64,000 bases of DNA, from NCBI GenBank assembly GCA_963825175.1, contig CAWGSA010000001.1, forward strand, positions 620,001-684,000, read 5' to 3'. The notes under the pieces are model-generated. The model saw nothing but the letters and a program-made list of their open reading frames with translations, had not been told where the DNA came from and did no database searches. The DNA comes from DATFTF01 sp963825175. GTDB taxonomy: Bacteria; Acidobacteriota; Thermoanaerobaculia; UBA5066; Gp7-AA6. The translations under genes and the position numbers were made by a program. Below, piece after piece: positions 63,773-64,000 of this stretch (its first letter is position 1; the number at the start of each line of letters is the position of its first letter).

Positions 63773-64000
63773 TCAGAGGGACGGAACCGGATGCGGCGCC
63801 TTCTCCGGAGGGTCCGTAACGGGCGCCTGCGTCGCTTCGGCCATACCGCCGAGCCTTCGATCGATGTGGCCTCGCCCCACGCGCGGACGGTCTCGACGAG
63901 CGGAAGGAGCGAACGGCCGTACTCGCTCAATTCATACATCACCGGCGCCGGAACCGAATGACCGGCTCGACGGCGTGGGTCGAGTACGAGGGCACGACCA
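63773..64000 (-). pseudogene. HxlR family regulator, partial, with probable frameshift
   Basis: Enters from the right edge on the minus strand. APVMYELSEYGRSLLPLVET and VRAWGEA are the wing and dimer helix of HxlR winged-helix proteins. After GEA the frame turns into a run of Arg. Adding one base there (about 63868-63875) gives HIDRRLGGMAEATQ to VPSL and a stop at 63773, a normal family tail. The DNA-binding half lies beyond the window. Confidence 0.6.

Overview
The window is about 64 kb of GC-rich bacterial DNA (roughly two thirds G+C). The Ser/Thr kinases fused to TPR or FGE/hydrolase modules, S9 peptidase, DUF6600 and WxxGxW envelope proteins, dispersed single genes rather than long operons, and a B-type three-subunit succinate dehydrogenase suggest a soil-type Gram-negative, most likely an Acidobacteriota relative. 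This is inference from gene content; no rRNA, tRNA or ribosomal marker is present to confirm it. I saw no CRISPR array, prophage or intact insertion sequence.

Layout. 1-5.2 kb: a small Lys-rich peptide ending in a VKGG motif, translationally coupled to a 2OG-Fe(II) oxygenase-like protein; an alkyltransferase-like DNA repair protein coupled to a lipoprotein; and a large secreted Gly/Tyr/Trp-rich protein. 5.2-14 kb: cupin, DUF885, secreted beta-helix protein, 5'-3' exonuclease, GNAT, rhodanese, an FtrA-type regulator and a PDZ-Sel1 lipoprotein. 14-15.3 kb: arsR-arsM with two matching operators. 15.5-20.5 kb: membrane and envelope proteins. 20.6-22.4 kb: an intact zwf between decayed gnd and ackA. 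22.4-30.9 kb and 34.3-36.5 kb: a rearranged zone with a proton ATPase, DUF488, a sulfite-oxidase-like fusion, AlkA, and many truncated, duplicated or frameshifted fragments. 30.9-34.2 kb: sdhB-sdhA-sdhC, read leftward. 36.6-45.3 kb: histidine kinase, LysR, Crp, DsbA-like protein, superoxide dismutase, an overlapping operon of unknown small proteins, a MITE-like element, a PLD protein, BON and lmo0937 proteins. 45.3-60 kb: HEAT/ankyrin protein, two receptor-like kinases, an S9 peptidase, and pairs of paralogous small unknown proteins. 60-64 kb: two regulators, NIPSNAP, TPR lipoprotein, and a HxlR gene cut by the right edge.

The most interesting signal is a repeated promoter architecture. A GGAWCAAACGATT-like box lies at fixed spacing upstream of a YAYGCT-like hexamer: an 11-base box, 6 bases, exactly 18 bases, then the hexamer. 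It occurs before nine genes on both strands (starts 18534-, 19306+, 36616+, 39692+, 44650-, 44817+, 52557+, 58837+, 59655+). Their products are mostly small envelope or stress proteins (DUF6600, BON, lmo0937, glycine zipper, single-pass membrane, WxxGxW, DsbA-like) plus a soluble histidine kinase. I infer a local envelope-stress regulon under one regulator or alternative sigma factor.

Other unusual systems are the VKGG peptide/oxygenase pair, two paralogous 74-residue proteins each preceded by the same TGGCA-N8-TGCCA element at the same distance, and a three-gene ATGA-overlap operon ending in a peptide with YD about every seven residues. Four genes carry probable single-base frameshifts, several in homopolymers, so assembly error must be considered before calling them pseudogenes.
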